Of a stretch of DNA of 64,000 nucleotides, positions 1-12,406 are shown one piece after another. The DNA is taken from contig BCIH01000007.1 in the NCBI GenBank assembly GCA_002897115.2, forward strand, positions 1,068,357 to 1,132,356. Reading direction: 5' to 3'. Numbering within the stretch: the first letter of the stretch is position 1; every line of letters begins with the position of its first letter. A program made the translations under genes and the position numbers. The DNA is from Prototheca cutis (taxonomy: Eukaryota > Chlorophyta > Trebouxiophyceae > Chlorellales > Chlorellaceae). The notes below the pieces were generated by a model, which did not search any database, was not told where the DNA came from, and saw only the letters and a program-made list of their open reading frames with translations.

Positions 1-51
1 GTGGGTGGGTGGGAAGGGGGCCCGTGTGGACCCCGGCATAACCGATTTCAG

Positions 52-1993
52 TGCTGACCATCGATGCTAGGCCAGCCTGCCTGCAGGAAGTGCGGCAGCT
101 GGTGCGGTCCCGCAGCGGCGTCTCCCTCGTGAGCGTAGGCAAGGACACCCACGTGCTGCAGATTCAAGAGGTGCAGGGGTGGGGGGAGAAGGAGGGCAAC
201 GAGTTGCTGGCCGGCCCGCACACGCGCCGTGGTTTCACCCGGCCCACAGGGGAGCACCATGATCATCGCTGACCTGATGATGCCATGCTCTGCAGGGCCT
301 GCTGGAGAGGGCCCCTGCGCCTGCAGACTGGGAACCAATGCCTGGGAAAAAGGGTGTTAGGCGCTACATCTCGCCCGAGCTGCGGCGTCTTGCCAAGCGG
401 GTCGAGGACGCCCACGAGCAGCGCGAGACAGCGGGCACCGGCATCCTGCAGGTCTGTGTTTTTATGCGTATATGCGCTGTGGATTGGCCTCAGCTTTCCA
501 ACTCATCGTGCGCGGTGCCATTTCCCTGGTGCACCCCTCTAATCTCCGCATTCTCCTTTTGCAGGCGATCCTGGTCAAGTTTGCAGAGCATCGGCGGGTC
601 TGGCAGGCGGCGATCGACTGTGCAAGCGAGTTGGACGCCCTGATTTCGCTTGCAGTCGCGGCTTCCAGCTCGGCAGGGCCCATGTGCCGCCCCGTCATCC
701 TGCCGGATGATGATGGACAAGGTAGAGTGGTAGCACGGGTGGGCTGTTTTGGTGGTTCATGTCTACTGAGCCCTAAGGCTTCTTTGTGGCCCACATGGCT
801 GCACGCTTTGCTATGAGTGACACCATCGCGGTTGTTGATTTTGATGGCTGTGCCCCATCGCACAGGTGAGGCTGCCCGACCTGTGTTCAAGGCAGTCGGG
901 CTGCGGCACCCCGTCGCGGCGGTCGCCGACGTGGCGGCATCCTCGGGCTCCAGTGCCGGAGGATTTGTGCCCAACGACGTCGAGCTCGGCGGCGAGGGAG
1001 CCGCCCCTTTCCTCGTCCTCACAGGTTTGTAGTGCTTGTGGGTTTCTTTGGCTCTTATGCCTACGCTCAAGAGGGGGGGGGGGGGCTGTTCCTGGTTCCC
1101 ATCCGCGACACACACATGCACGCACACCCACCAATCAACCCACTCGCTGCCTTTACCGACAGGTCCAAACATGGGTGGCAAGTCGATGCTGATGCGGCAG
1201 GTGTGCTTGGCGGTGGTGCTGGCGCAGACCGGCGCGTGGGTCCCTGCGGAATCACTACAGTTGACCCCAGTCGACCGGCTGTTTGTGCGGATGGGCGCGC
1301 GTGACCGCCTGCTCCTGGGTCAATCCACGTTTTTCGTGGAAATGGCTGAAACGTCGGTCGCTTTGGCTCGCGCGACGCGCCGGAGCCTGGTGGCGTTGGA
1401 TGAGTTGGGTCGTGGGACGGCCACCGCAGACGGTGCCGCCATCGCCGCCGCGGTGCTGGACCACCTGGCCCGGGACGTGGGCTGCCGCGGAGTGTTTGCC
1501 ACGCATTACCACCAGGTGGCCCTGAACGCGGAGGGGCGGCTGCCCGTCGCCGTCTGCCACATGGCCTGCCGTGTGGAAGGGGGGGAAGATGGCAGCGGTG
1601 CTGACGGCGCCCCAGAACGCGTCACGTTTCTCTACAAGGTCACACCGGGGGCCTGCCCGGCAAGCTACGGCATCAACGTTGCAAGGTATGCTTGGCGGTG
1701 GAAGTCTATGAATCTATCTGCTGGTTGAGGAGCTGGGTGCAGATCTCGATGCGGAAGCCGCCCACATGAGCGAACCGCTCCACCATGCGCCCACACATAG
1801 GCTGGCTGGGCTGCCGCGGGATGTGGTGCGGCAGGCCGGCAGGATGGCCGCATCCTTTGCCGGTAACGAGACTGCAGCGAGCGGCGGGACGGAGATGGAG
1901 CTGCGTGATCTCCTGGACAAGTGCAGGCAAGGCCTGCCGACCGCCAGGGCTGCGTGGGAACAGGCACGGGGCCGGCCAGTGCTTCCCTGCTGA
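52..1993 (+). CDS. MSH6: MSH6-like DNA mismatch repair ATPase, C-terminal part
   Basis: The gene continues off the left edge. It is the MutS family protein that pairs with MSH2 to recognise base mismatches and small loops in the nucleus. Exons read as 52-170, 296-451, 565-721, 866-1024, 1163-1685 and 1801-1993, with all phases agreeing. The order follows MSH6: the clamp/lever part (GVRRYISPEL near 350), GLRHP near 900, Walker A GPNMGGKS at about 1165-1188, the signature STFFVEMAE near 1325, Walker B LVALDELGRGT near 1390 and the ATPase histidine segment FATHYHQ near 1500. The last exon starts in LAGLP and ends ARGRPVLPC-stop. The tail is short and its exact end is less certain than the ATPase core. 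Assignment to MSH6 rather than another MSH rests on the GVRRYISPEL and GLRHP segments. Confidence 0.9.
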
Positions 1994-2488
1994 TGAGCAT
2001 CTCACCCCTGCTCATGCTATTGGAGCCTCACCAGTCCTGAAAATTTCTCTCTATGTGTGAATCTTGTCATTGCGCAGCGATAGCGATGCAGAGCTGCTGG
2101 ATGTTGTAACCAGACCAGGGGCCCACGTGACAGGGACCTCCACGATCGCGGGGCTAGGGTTGTTCCGGCCGGACCCCATGACTGCCTGATAAAAGTTGAG
2201 ACTGACACGCAGACCAGAAAAATCCATCAACAACAGTTTTCAATCCATTGGCAAATGTGCAACCCGTGCGTCAGCCGCCTCGGCATTTAAAACAGCCCGA
2301 TCGCATATTCCCTTCTCGTCGCCCGATATGCCCAGCATCTCCTGCACGCCCGGACAGATGCCATCCCGACGGGCATCCCGACGCGCAGAGCATATATCCA
2401 AAGCTGCCAATGGGGAGAGGCCTGAGGAGCTTTTGGCCTCTGTTTTGACTCCCAAGTGGCCAGATACCGGAAGGCAATTCAAGGCACC
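1994..2488. other. MSH6-BTA1 intergenic region
   Basis: This holds the probable MSH6 3' UTR and the BTA1 promoter and 5' UTR. A short open stretch at about 2073-2189 looks exon-like but contains the TGTAA element, so I treat it as UTR. Nothing else is recognisable. Confidence 0.5.
2105..2109 (+). terminator. Possible TGTAA poly(A) signal of MSH6
   Basis: TGTAA lies 112 bp after the MSH6 stop. It is the known chlorophyte polyadenylation element; its use here is inferred from position. Confidence 0.4.
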
Positions 2489-3306
2489 ATGGGCAAGGGT
2501 GGAGATGGCCGCGAGCTGGCGCCGACACTGAAGAGGGAGTCGAGCCTGCGGCAGCGCCTCCACAAGCTCACCAGGACATCCAGTTTCGATGGTCTCAAGT
2601 CCGATCTCATCGTGCTTACCAACATTTGGTGCGACATGGGGGAATGCTGTTCGGGTTGACGTGCAGCCGCGCAATGCTGCGCCAGTACTGCTCGAGCTCT
2701 AGCCAGAGGATTTTCGCTCTCCAACGCGGACACAGGTTCAAGAAGCTCAAGGTTGATGGGAGCCATGCCCAGCGTCTGGAGCAGTTTTACGGTCCTCAGG
2801 CGCATGCTTGTGAGTCCCGGCTGGCTTGGGACCGATCGCTCATGCCGAGGCCGGCCTGCATGATTTGCCCGACATGCATTCGAGAGTGGTGATCGGGACC
2901 CATGGCAAGCCGTATTAACCTTTTTTACCGATCAAATCGCAGATGATGCCTTTCGATCGCGGTTCCTGTGGGGTCGCGAGCCCCTGCTGGCAGCCTGCGC
3001 CGCCCGGCTGAAGCACGAGAAGGACTTGGTCTGGGTGGACCTGGGTGGCGGCACCGCGGTGGGTTTGGTGGGAGGGGAGGGGTGGGGGGGTTCCCCTGGG
3101 GTTTCATGCAAGATCTGGGGAGTTTGACTGGTGCCTTTATTTTACTCTAACTATAATGCATGCAAGATGGGTTCAAAGTTGGGTTATCAAGTTGGATCCA
3201 CTCAATCCAGTTGTTACACTTTGACGATTCTTCCCAAATTTTACACCACTGCATTCCGATCCAGTTTCATTCGCCAGCGCTTCTCATTCGTCTGGCCCTC
3301 AACACA

Positions 3307-3398
<92 letters not shown>

Positions 3399-6240
3399 AG
3401 AATGTCGCTATGATGGCCAAGTACATGGACCTCTCTGCCTTTAAGCAGATTTACGTTGTTGACCTGTGCTCGGCACTGTGCAACCAAGTGAGGCACCCGG
3501 GGCTGTTTTCTGTAGTGTGTGTGCTGTGACAAGCAGGCCCCATGCGCCATGTCCATGCACCAATGCATCAACTGCATCCCAAGCCCCATACCCTGACATT
3601 CCAACACAGGCACAGCGAAAGGTTGTGGAAAAGGGATGGACCAACGTGACGATCGTGGAGGGCGACGCGTGCACCTTTGTGCCTCCAGAGCAAGTGGCCA
3701 CTCTTGTCACCTTTTCCTACTCCCTGTCCAGTGAGCAGCAGTGTGATTTTTGCATGTAGTGCAGNGATTTAAAGCTCTTTTTTGTTTTTGTGTTGGGGAG
3801 GGGGGGTCTATGGGACGCTGAAGCCAGCCCCCATTGCAAAGCCTAGCCCCACCCCCATGCATGCGTGCATGCAGCAGCAGCAAAACAGCCCTCTAACCAA
3901 TCCTTGCACCGACAGAACCCCTCCCCATGCACGCAACCACCAAACACAGTGATCCCTGATTTCCATGCGGCGGTGGATGTGGCGGCTGGGTACTTGGACC
4001 CAGAGCGTGGCCTGGTGGGCGTGGCCGATTTTTTTACGGCTTCCAAGTTTGACTTCCCCCTGCGCCGCATGTCGTGGCCGCGTCGTTTCTTCTGGCGCGC
4101 CGTGTTTGACACAGACGGCATTGACGTGGGCCCCGAGCGCCGGCAGTACCTGGACCACCGGCTGTGCCGCGTGTGGGAGCGCAACGGCGCGGGTTCCATC
4201 CCCTACGTCCCCACCCTGCTCCGCGCACCCTACTACGTCTGGCTCGGCCGCGCATCGACCTGGGCGGCCCAGCTGGTGGAAGCCAAGGTGGAGAAGCCGG
4301 CCCTGTTCCCGCCGACCTTCCTCTACACCCAGTCCTGGGAGGACCCGCAGGTCGACGCGCCCATCCTGGACATCCAGCCGGACGATGTCTGCCTGACCCT
4401 GACCTCAGGCGGATGCAACTCCCTGCACCTCTGCCTCGCTGGTGCCCAAGAGGTTGGCCGATAGGAGTATTGTTGGTTTGTCTTTCTTTCTTTTTTAGTA
4501 CGAAAGTGACATCAACCCCCCCCCTCTCCCCCCCTAAAAAGGTGTACAGCGTGGACTGCAATCCAGCCCAGTCAGCGCTGCTGGAGCTCAAGGCCACAGC
4601 CATCCGGGAGCTGAACTACGCCGACACTTGGCGTCTGTTTGGCGAGGGCAAGCACGAGGCCGNGGAGTCGCTGTTTGAGCGTGACCTCAGCCCGCACCTG
4701 TCCCAGATGGCCAATGATTTCTGGGGCCGGCGCCTCCACTACTTCCGCACGGGCCTGTACTACCAGGGCGGCATGGTGAGGTTTATCGGTGGTGGTGGGT
4801 TTTCCTTTTGGAAAGAAAGAAAATTCCGAGTTCTTCTCTAACCGCCTCCCAACCGCCACCCTTCCCCCNAAAAATTTAAACAGGGGATGGTGGTTTGGGC
4901 TGCGAGCTGGCTGTTCTGGCTGCTGGGTCTGGCACCGGGCATGCAGCGCCTGCTCCGGGCACGGACACTGTCGGAGCAGACTCGCGTCTGGGACTCTCTC
5001 TGGGTGGTCCGCTTCCTCTCTACCACCCCGCAGTGGATCACCGCCGTCATGGTGAAATTCTTCTGCCTCCTGCTCTTCAACCGCATCACGCTGTGGTGAG
5101 TGATTGGCGCTGTGCTTTCTGGAAAAGGGGGGGGGACTTGATAGGGGTTGTATTAATAAAGTTTGGTCAGCAGGAGGGGATTGGCCCACATTGACTGCAC
5201 GAACAGCAACAGTACCCATGTTTGCTTCCCATGCGCAATCCCCCCGTCCATGACAGGTTTGGCGCGGGCATCCCCTGCAAGCAGGCCCAGCTGATCCGCA
5301 AGGACGGTGTGCACTTCAGCACCTATGCCGCTCGTGTGTTTGACGGCGTGGCCAGGAACTACCGCCTCCGTGACGACAACTGTTTTTACTACAACTGTCT
5401 CACCGGTGTGTGGGCTGGTGGCATGTGCAAGCCAGCATGCCTGTGTGTTTGCTCTTCTATGCCTGTGCTTGTGGCTGCATGCATGACCACAGCAACGTTG
5501 CAACAACAGCAAGGAATCCAATGCTCATGCTCCACACATTCAAAAAACGACTACCCCAGGCCGGTATGCGCATGACAACTGCCCCGCCTACCTGACCCGG
5601 GAAGGCTTTGCCAAGCTCAAAGCCGGTGCGGTCAACAAGCTTCACATCGTGACAGACTTTTTCCTGCCCACGCTGTCCAAGCGTCAGTACAGCAAGGTCA
5701 TCCTCATGGACCACGTGGACTGGCTCAGCCTGCCACAGGCCCAGGCAAGTGGTTGAAAAGTGGGGCTGTGGGCCATCTCACACAAGTGCATCAGTCCTGA
5801 TGCTTGGACCCAGGTCAATCCCACGTGAGCAAAGGAAGTGCGTTCCATTTCACACTATGCATTATTTTTTTTTGAGTTTCTCTCTCTCATTCATGCAGGA
5901 GGTTGCCAATGCCCTTGGCAAGCACGTCGTTCCTGGCGGCAAGGTCATCTGGCGGTCGGCCGCTCTGCAGCCCCCCTATGCGCCGTTGATAGAAGCGGCA
6001 GGGTTCAAGGTGGGTGGGAATAGATTGGGGTACAAGGAATCCTCCACACAGCGGACGGCACCTGGGTGGGTTGGTGGTCGCATTGTGTCAGCTTGTTTCG
6101 ATGAGCAAGCAGCGATCAGTTTCTGACTGTTCCCCACCCCACACTGCGCCCTCCAGGTGACCAGGATCTCCTCCATCGACCNGGGCTGCATGGACCGGGT
6201 GAACATGTACTCCTCCTTCTACGTTGCGGTCAAGTTGTAG
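2489..6240 (+). CDS. BTA1: Betaine lipid synthase BTA1 (DGTS synthase)
   Basis: This makes the phosphorus-free lipid DGTS from diacylglycerol and S-adenosylmethionine, in the ER. Exons are 2489-2628, 2736-2809, 2943-3058, 3398-3487, 3610-3730, 3950-4452, 4542-4775, 4884-5095, 5257-5405, 5560-5744, 5899-6009 and 6157-6240, giving 672 residues with every phase closing. The N-terminal half is the BtaB-like N-methyltransferase, with the SAM-binding WVDLGGGT, then YMDLS and a segment ending in GDACTFVPPE. From about residue 340 (QSWEDPQVDAPIL, then VYSVDCNPAQ) comes the BtaA-like 3-amino-3-carboxypropyltransferase, ending in VILMDHVDWL and SSFYVAVKL. This is the fused order known from Chlamydomonas. 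The first ATG is 2489; a GTG-led extension upstream has no support. The intron after 5744 appears to use a GC donor (CAG then GCAAGT). Two single Ns fall inside codons. Confidence 0.93.
3311..3396 (+). repeat. (CA)n microsatellite forming a BTA1 3' splice site
   Basis: An uninterrupted CA run fills the end of the 3059-3397 intron. Its last unit becomes the CAG acceptor directly before the exon starting GAGAATGTC at 3398. Confidence 0.9.
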
Positions 6241-6726
6241 ATGCGCATAGATCTGCAGGTCTTCAAGGTGTCAGACGCAATTTTTTTGTCCTGTGATGGT
6301 TGTGATCGCGCATCAGTCCGAAACTCGGCCCCTTCCACCTCCTTGAAACGGAACGTTGAGGCCCACTTTTAGCCGTCGGGTCCTCATACCTTGCTCATCC
6401 AATCTGAGAATTTTTGCATCGATTTCTCATTTTATAAAACTTGGTAGTAAATTTGCCAGGCACGACAGAAAGGGGTTGGCCGGCGTCGGGAAGTCGGTTC
6501 CGTGCCAATCGGGCCCCAGCCGGCGGTCCACCATTCGGGACCTGCCGCGAATGCAGCAGATGTTTCGATGCGTACTATGGAATCCATAGAGCCACATAAA
6601 CATTTCCGGGAACAGTGAGGTGGAGGCGAGAGGTGTTTGGCTGGTCGACACTTGTGCCGCCATCTGGACATGGCCCCGGTGTTGAACAAGATCCGAATGC
6701 AAACCAACCCTGTATATTTCATGCAG
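6241..6726. other. BTA1 to DRC11-like intergenic region
   Basis: This should contain the BTA1 3' UTR and the promoter and first coding exon of the next gene. No ATG is in frame with the exon at 6727, and a good acceptor (TTTCATGCAG) precedes it, so a small start exon lies upstream that I could not place. Confidence 0.4.
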
Positions 6727-8745
6727 GACACACGACACGGATTGGAGGGATACCTTGAAGCAACTTGGCGACGTTCTCGAACTTGAAAAGGGTGGTTCGG
6801 GACAGGCAAGCCCTCCAAAGGTGAGGCCGGGACACCCCGCTCCCAATTACAAAGGTCTGGGGGAATCCTGCTCACCCCTGCCAGCCCTGCTCAATCCTGC
6901 CCTGGCTCCCAGCACGAAATATTCCACTGGTTACGCCCAAGCATTGGCCCCTCCCACTGCTGCACAGACTGTGAAGGACTGGGTGTCCGTCTACCATGCA
7001 TATGTAGAAGCTACGGGGAAACTGGTGGCACTCCTTGAGGCCACCGTCCAACCCCAGCAGGCGCGATGGCTCACCAAAGTCCTCAGGCTGTACCTGGGAC
7101 GCACGCTGGAGATCCGTTCTGCACTGGAGGTGATTGATGAGGTCATGCTGGTGCATCTGAATACTTTTCTATGGGTCTTTGAGGCGTGGGCATTTGTCTT
7201 TGAGCGCCAGTGCGCCTGTGAGCAGAGAACGGCCATCAGAGCAATCTCACGACTCTGCCACGCTCCTACACAACAACAAAAAATGTCCTGTGCAGGCTTT
7301 CAGCTCCAAATCTGGTGCAGAAAAGGATTCCAAAAGCCAGCCAGCCCTTGACTGGGGCTCCATGCCGGTAATCCTTCCCTGGCCGCTCGGGCAGCTGGGG
7401 CCCGTCACTGAGGCCCTTCTCTGCCGTGTGGCACCGGCACCTTCCGTGATTGGAGCATCGCTCTGGCCCCCAGGCCCAAGTATTCAAGCTCCGGGGCCCG
7501 GGGAAAGCAACACATCGCCATCAGCGACGGGGCATGCAGCAGCGCTCCGAATCCAGGCATGGTTTCGCGGCTATCTGGTGCGCCGGGGGCTGTCGCACGC
7601 AAGGTATACCACGGCAAGCGCCCCGGCAAGCCTGCGGTACTTGCAAGCTGGGAACCTCAGAGCCAAGCGTCCAGCCATCAGCGCCGAGGTGCTGGCTTTA
7701 AAAGTCGGCAAATGCAGCCAGCGGAAGGCCACTTGGGAGGCACACCAGCAGCGTGTGCAGGAGGAGGCAAGGCTTGTGGCCGAGATGCATGGACCCGTCT
7801 GGACCCGAGCCATTCAAGACAAGGCAGGGAAACATGTTTGTCCTGGGGAAAGTCGCTAACGGCTCTTTCTGTGAACTCCAAACAAGCATGTTTACGCCAT
7901 TGACCGCCACAACACAGCCATTCCCCCACTCCCCTGCCCGATCTTTGCACAGCTATCGGAGATCATTGTGGGGCTCGGTCCTGGGAGCAAGACACTTGGA
8001 GCTGTTCTGACACACGCCTTGGAGCGAATGGAGCAAGGCGTGGAGTCTGATGCCGATCCCACTGGCGCTGACAGTCTTCTGCAATCGTACGCCGCCTTTG
8101 TCGCAGAGGCGGTTGGGCGCCCAGCCGTGCTGGCACCGGCTGCCCAAACCCCATCAGCTGGGTGGCTCCGTCGACCGATGGCTCCGGCAGGCAAGCCGGC
8201 GTCCTCCCCTGCATCAGGCAGACCAACAACTGCACGGTCACCAGCTGCTCCAGCACGCAAGCCGTCGTCCTCGGCCACTCCGAGAGTTGGACTGTCTGCC
8301 CCGGGTGAGAAGGCACGGCCAGAGGCAGGGCCAGCAGTCCTACTGAGTTCGCTGCAGCCATCAGGTATTGTTGAGCGCCTGAGCCGCTTGGCGGACTTTG
8401 CGACGCAAAAGCTGGGACTCTCCACTGACTCTGGGAGCACTGCTGCTGATGGGAGTGCGGCGACGGTGCAGCAGGATGCTGGAGATGTGCTGGTGCACGT
8501 GATGAAGACGACAGAAGACCGCAGTGCAGTGAAACTGCCACTCCTGCAAGGGGAGGCATTGTTTCCCGCATGGGCATCGGTCTGTCGTTCGGCCGGCGCA
8601 GAGTTCATTGCGCGGCGGGAACAGGAAGCAGCACGGTCCGCGGCCAGCCGTCCAGGTCTGCGGAAGAAAGGGAAAGCACCGCCACCGCAAAAGAGTGGCA
8701 ATGCGCAGAGCCACAGTCCTCTGCTGCAGAGCAAGGTGAAACAAC

Positions 8746-8791
<46 letters not shown>

Positions 8792-10496
8792 CTGGCTGTC
8801 GGTGTCGGAGGTTTCTGCATTTGGTGTGCAATGCACTGGGATGGTGGAGGGCATCCCGCTGATTTCCACCGCCCAGTGGGTCTCGGAGAAACATCTCTTC
8901 TCGCAGAACAAGGTCTCTGCCACAGCAAAGCCAGCGACAAGTTCAGACACAAGGCCGACTTCAAAAAGCCCCAGTCCAGGAAAGAAACCATGGCAGCAGG
9001 AGGAGGATGCTCCCCCTCCCACAGAAGCAGTGACTCTGCTGCTGGAATGGGGTCTACTCTACCGCCCTGAACCGACGGCGATGACAGAGCTGTGCCCGTT
9101 GGCGGAGCCCCCTCTGGATGACGACCGGGAACCTGCCTTCGAACGGAAGCCTGCCGGTGCCACTGGAGTGAGAGTGGGTGGCAAAGCCTCGCAGGTCGCT
9201 GGCATGCCCAAACCCGAGCTGCCATTGCCGCTGGAAAGCATGCATGCCACGGTTCAGACTCTGATTGCGACCTGTGTGCTGCCCCTGGCGCTAGCCGCCA
9301 CCCACCGACAGTGAGTGGTGTCCGGATTCATGACTGGGCCATTGTTTCCACATCAGCTGGGCTGGACCTTGATGTTACCTCACAGCACTGAAGGAAATCC
9401 ATCTCCTTGGCCTCACTGCAGCATGTCGGTTCGTGCCCTCCCTCGGACGGTGCTCGTCTGTGGCCTGCCAGGCGCCGGCAAGACGTGCGCCGTGCATGGC
9501 ATCGCCTCGCTTGGGGGTGCAGCCATCGTGGACCTCAGCCCCGGTGCAGTCAGCCCTGTGCTCGACAAGGTTTCACCAGGTCGTCTTGTGAAGCTGGTGC
9601 GGGGGCTTGGGATCAGCCAGAGTGGTTGTGCGGCCAGTTTCTTTGCCAGGACTGCTCCAGGTTTGTTGCTTCATGGGTGAGAGTCCATGCCTGTCTTTGA
9701 AGGACTGGGCGGTTTCTGAGACTGAAAGCAGCTGCAATAGAAAACACCGAATGGATCCTGTGTGAAAACACTGCATTGCAGGCATTTGCTGCCACGGCAG
9801 CCCTCGCACCCTGCCTCATTCTGTTGGAGGGTGTGGAACAGCTGTTCATCCAGGACGCCGATCGGTGCNAGGCCAAGTCGTCGTCCTCTGCTGATGCTTC
9901 CCAGGCAGCACGTCTGCCGCGAAGCATGCTGCCACACATTGCGGAGGAGGTGAGGGAGCATGGGGCTTGTGGGCTGCACCTGCACTTCTTGGTCACGTGA
10001 CTTTTTTTTCAACATCTGAACGGTCCCGGCGTGGATTCCGGAGCGTGTCTAGCTGGGGAAGGCGTATGCTTTCCAAGCAGAACCGCAGAAAAGAAACAAA
10101 AACAAATCTCAGACCACCACAACATCTTCCTCGCCACCTTGGACCCACCCAATTTAAAAAGATTGGGCGCCTGCGGCCCGAGGATGCGGTGCTCCTCGTG
10201 GGAACCAGCTCCCAGCCGGACCAGTGCGTCCGCAATGATGCAGCGGCCCTCCGTGGATTTTTCGAACAGACAGTCTACATCCCACCCCCCGACGAGCTCT
10301 CAAGGTGCGGGATTCAGGCTTTCTTGCTGCATGTTTGGTCTGATGGAGGGGCGATGCGTGGCAAGCCCAGTTGCTGAGCTGAAGTGATGTGCCATGGCTG
10401 ATGCATGCATGTAGCGGACGTAGCAGGTCTAGATCAGCACCTTGAACAAATTTGTGAACAGAAACCTGATCTTTGGAGGGGGTCGGATCGAGGTTT

Positions 10497-10559
<63 letters not shown>

Positions 10560-11038
10560 TGGGAGGGACATGCCACGCAAGATGTCCCCCCTCAACCGTC
10601 ATCGACCAATACATCAGCACCACACCGTTCCATCATCATCCCCAGCATCTCGCATNGTGCTGAATGCTCACCCTCGGTCCCACACAATGTTACAGGTGGG
10701 CGCTGCTGCGACAGCAATTCCCCGGCTGGCCAGCAGAGCTGCAGGACACCGTGACGGCNCTGACAGAGGGCCTGCCCCTGGCGGCCCTGCGGAGCCTGAT
10801 GCAGCGATGGGGTCTGGGCGATGGCCCCGCGCGAGTCGGGGCCGATTTGCTGGCCTGTGTCCCGGCGACGCTGGCGAGGTCCAAGGAACGGGAGTTGGAA
10901 CTGCGCATGTGGCTGAGCGAGACGAGGCCGGGCAGAGTCGCCCAAGGCNATGTCAAAGCCACCTCTGCAGCCAAAGGAGGTAGGCAAAGCTCCACGTCCC
11001 CGGCCAAGGTGGTGGTGCCACTGAAATCCCGGCGCTGA
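6727..11038 (+). CDS. IQ-AAA protein of the DRC11/IQCA1 family (5' exon missing)
   Basis: The family member in Chlamydomonas (FAP82/DRC11) belongs to the nexin-dynein regulatory complex of motile cilia. Exons read as 6727-6820, 6968-7129, 7296 to about 7823, 7953-8735, 8907-9310, 9422-9596, 9782-9949, 10162-10304 and 10696-11038, about 930 residues plus an unplaced start. Visible parts are: an N-terminal helical segment ending GRTLEIRSALE, which matches the family's GRILELK region; an IQ motif (ALRIQAWFRGYLVRRG) near residue 165; a long low-complexity middle; and a C-terminal AAA domain with Walker A GLPGAGKT near residue 670. The Walker B position reads CLILLEGVEQLF, lacking the classical DE pair as in IQCA1, followed by AVLLVGTSSQPD. 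The tail is basic. The exon 3 to 4 junction is the weakest join. Confidence 0.75.
8746..8791 (+). repeat. T10-G36 homopolymer tract in a DRC11-like intron
   Basis: Ten T then 36 G, beginning 10 bp after the donor at 8736. It lies wholly inside the 8736-8906 intron. Confidence 0.95.
10499..10557 (+). repeat. (TG)n microsatellite in a DRC11-like intron
   Basis: An uninterrupted TG repeat of about 29 units inside the 10305-10695 intron. Confidence 0.95.
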
Positions 11039-11157
11039 CATGTGGGTTAAGACCCCCGGTTCATGTTCACCGTCCCGCCACCTGATCAATGTCCCATGTC
11101 CCACCCACCTGGATCGTGCCGGCCCCTTTCTTTCAAGGGGCAATGATGATTCTTGGG

Positions 11158-11162
11158 TTACA
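11158..11162 (-). terminator. Possible TGTAA poly(A) signal of TIM23
   Basis: TTACA on the + strand, 108 bp beyond the TIM23 stop on the minus strand, in the 231-bp gap between convergent genes. Confidence 0.45.
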
Positions 11163-11269
11163 AAAAAGGCAGACCGCCCCGAGGATTGGGGAGATTCCAA
11201 TGAGGGTTGTCTTCGAAAGAAAGCAGGCAGCAGCAGTAGTGGAATGGCTACCAAGGGCTTGCGCCAAGC

Positions 11270-12406
11270 TCACAGCCCGCTGCTGATAAACTTGCGGGCT
11301 ACGAGGAGCGTGCCTGCGCCCAGGAGGCCCAGGGCCCCCGCGGCCGCAGCCTGCCGGGGCCCACGAACAGAGCGGTAGATGGCACCCGTCGCCGTGCCGG
11401 CTCCCAGGGTGACCAGCTCGTCGGGCACCGCGCCGTCGTTGAGGTAAGAGCCCAGCGACTCAAAGCCCGCAAAGAACAGACCCAGCGCTCCCAGAGCATT
11501 ACCTAAGGGGCATTGGCGGGCGGGGGGNTGGGCACAGTGAGGCTTGGTCGAACGCCTGGCTGAAATGGTGCGTTGTGTGTATACCTAGAGCAGCAAATGG
11601 CCAGCAGGGGAGCGGCATGTCTCACAAAGACCCCCCCTTCCACAATTCGAGCTCACCATTGGTGCGGCCGAGCTTGCCCGAGGTATTGAGCAGCTGGTTG
11701 ACGCGCAGGCGCTGCGAGGACGCGACGCCCTCGACGGCCAGCGGCGAAGACAGGGCCTGGACGGCACCCTTGCCACCTCCCAGCAGCGCACCGGCCAGGT
11801 ACCCCGCGCCCGTGTAGTAGGTAAGGTTTTCCGACCAGGACCGGTGCCGGACATTGGCCTCCTCGCTGAAAAGGAACTCGGGTTCCTTGGGCAGCCGGAA
11901 GCCCGGGGCACCGCCCTCCCGCCGAGCCATGGCAGCACCCAGGCCTGCAGGTGGTGTGTGCATCAGTCAGAGAACCATTTGCTGAGGCTTCTTGCGCGTT
12001 GATTGCAGAAAACCGCCAGCACCCGCCACGCATTGTGACACAGCGGGGACTGTGCCGGATTGTGAGCGGCTCTGCTCCCAAGAGGACAACCACTTCCATG
12101 GCGGTGGCCCAGGCCCCAACACGGGAAGCCCACGAGTTTTCCAGGCGCCGCTGCAAGAAATTCAAAACATAAACATCGCCATATTGCCGACCCCCGGCCA
12201 TGCGCACCTTCATATGGGTTGTACAACCGCGAGGCGTCCTGGGCCCTCACGTCGAAACCGGCAGGAGGGGGGGACAGCGGGGCAGAGGGGGCCTCCGTCA
12301 AGTCCAGCGCGGGCTGGGCTGCGGGAACATCCGTAGCAGTCACGCCGCTCGTGGACGCCGCGTCCTCCTCGGGCCTGCGCCCCCGCAGCCTGTCCATGAG
12401 ACCCAT
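11270..12406 (-). CDS. TIM23: Mitochondrial inner-membrane translocase subunit TIM23
   Basis: This is the channel-forming subunit of the presequence translocase of the mitochondrial inner membrane. Exons on the minus strand are 12406-12208, 11944-11657 and 11502-11270, phases closing to 239 residues. The N-terminal third is hydrophilic and ends in LYNPYEG. It is followed by the very conserved FLFSEEANVRHRSWSENLTY near residues 85-105 and GAGYLAGALLGGGKGA. Four hydrophobic Tim17/22/23-type segments follow, with glycine-rich packing motifs such as GALGLFFAGFESLG. Length and layout match plant and algal TIM23. The start ATG at 12406 follows no earlier in-frame candidate. It is divergent from the MFS transporter with a 477-bp shared upstream region. 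Confidence 0.92.

Noticed and set aside
2073..2189. Exon-like open stretch ending FRPDPMTA-stop after MSH6
   Set aside because: It can be spliced to MSH6 only by discarding a plausible C-terminus. It also contains the TGTAA element, so a 3' UTR is simpler.
8605..9225. Proline/glycine-rich ORFs through the G36 tract
   Set aside because: Produced by translating the homopolymer; the tract lies in an intron. The same applies at 37481, 55808 and 58489.
9386..9422. Apparent frameshift before the DRC11-like Walker A (the frame reading LKEIHLLGLTA)
   Set aside because: An acceptor at 9421 joins 9310 to 9422 in frame and gives family-like spacing, so no frameshift is needed.
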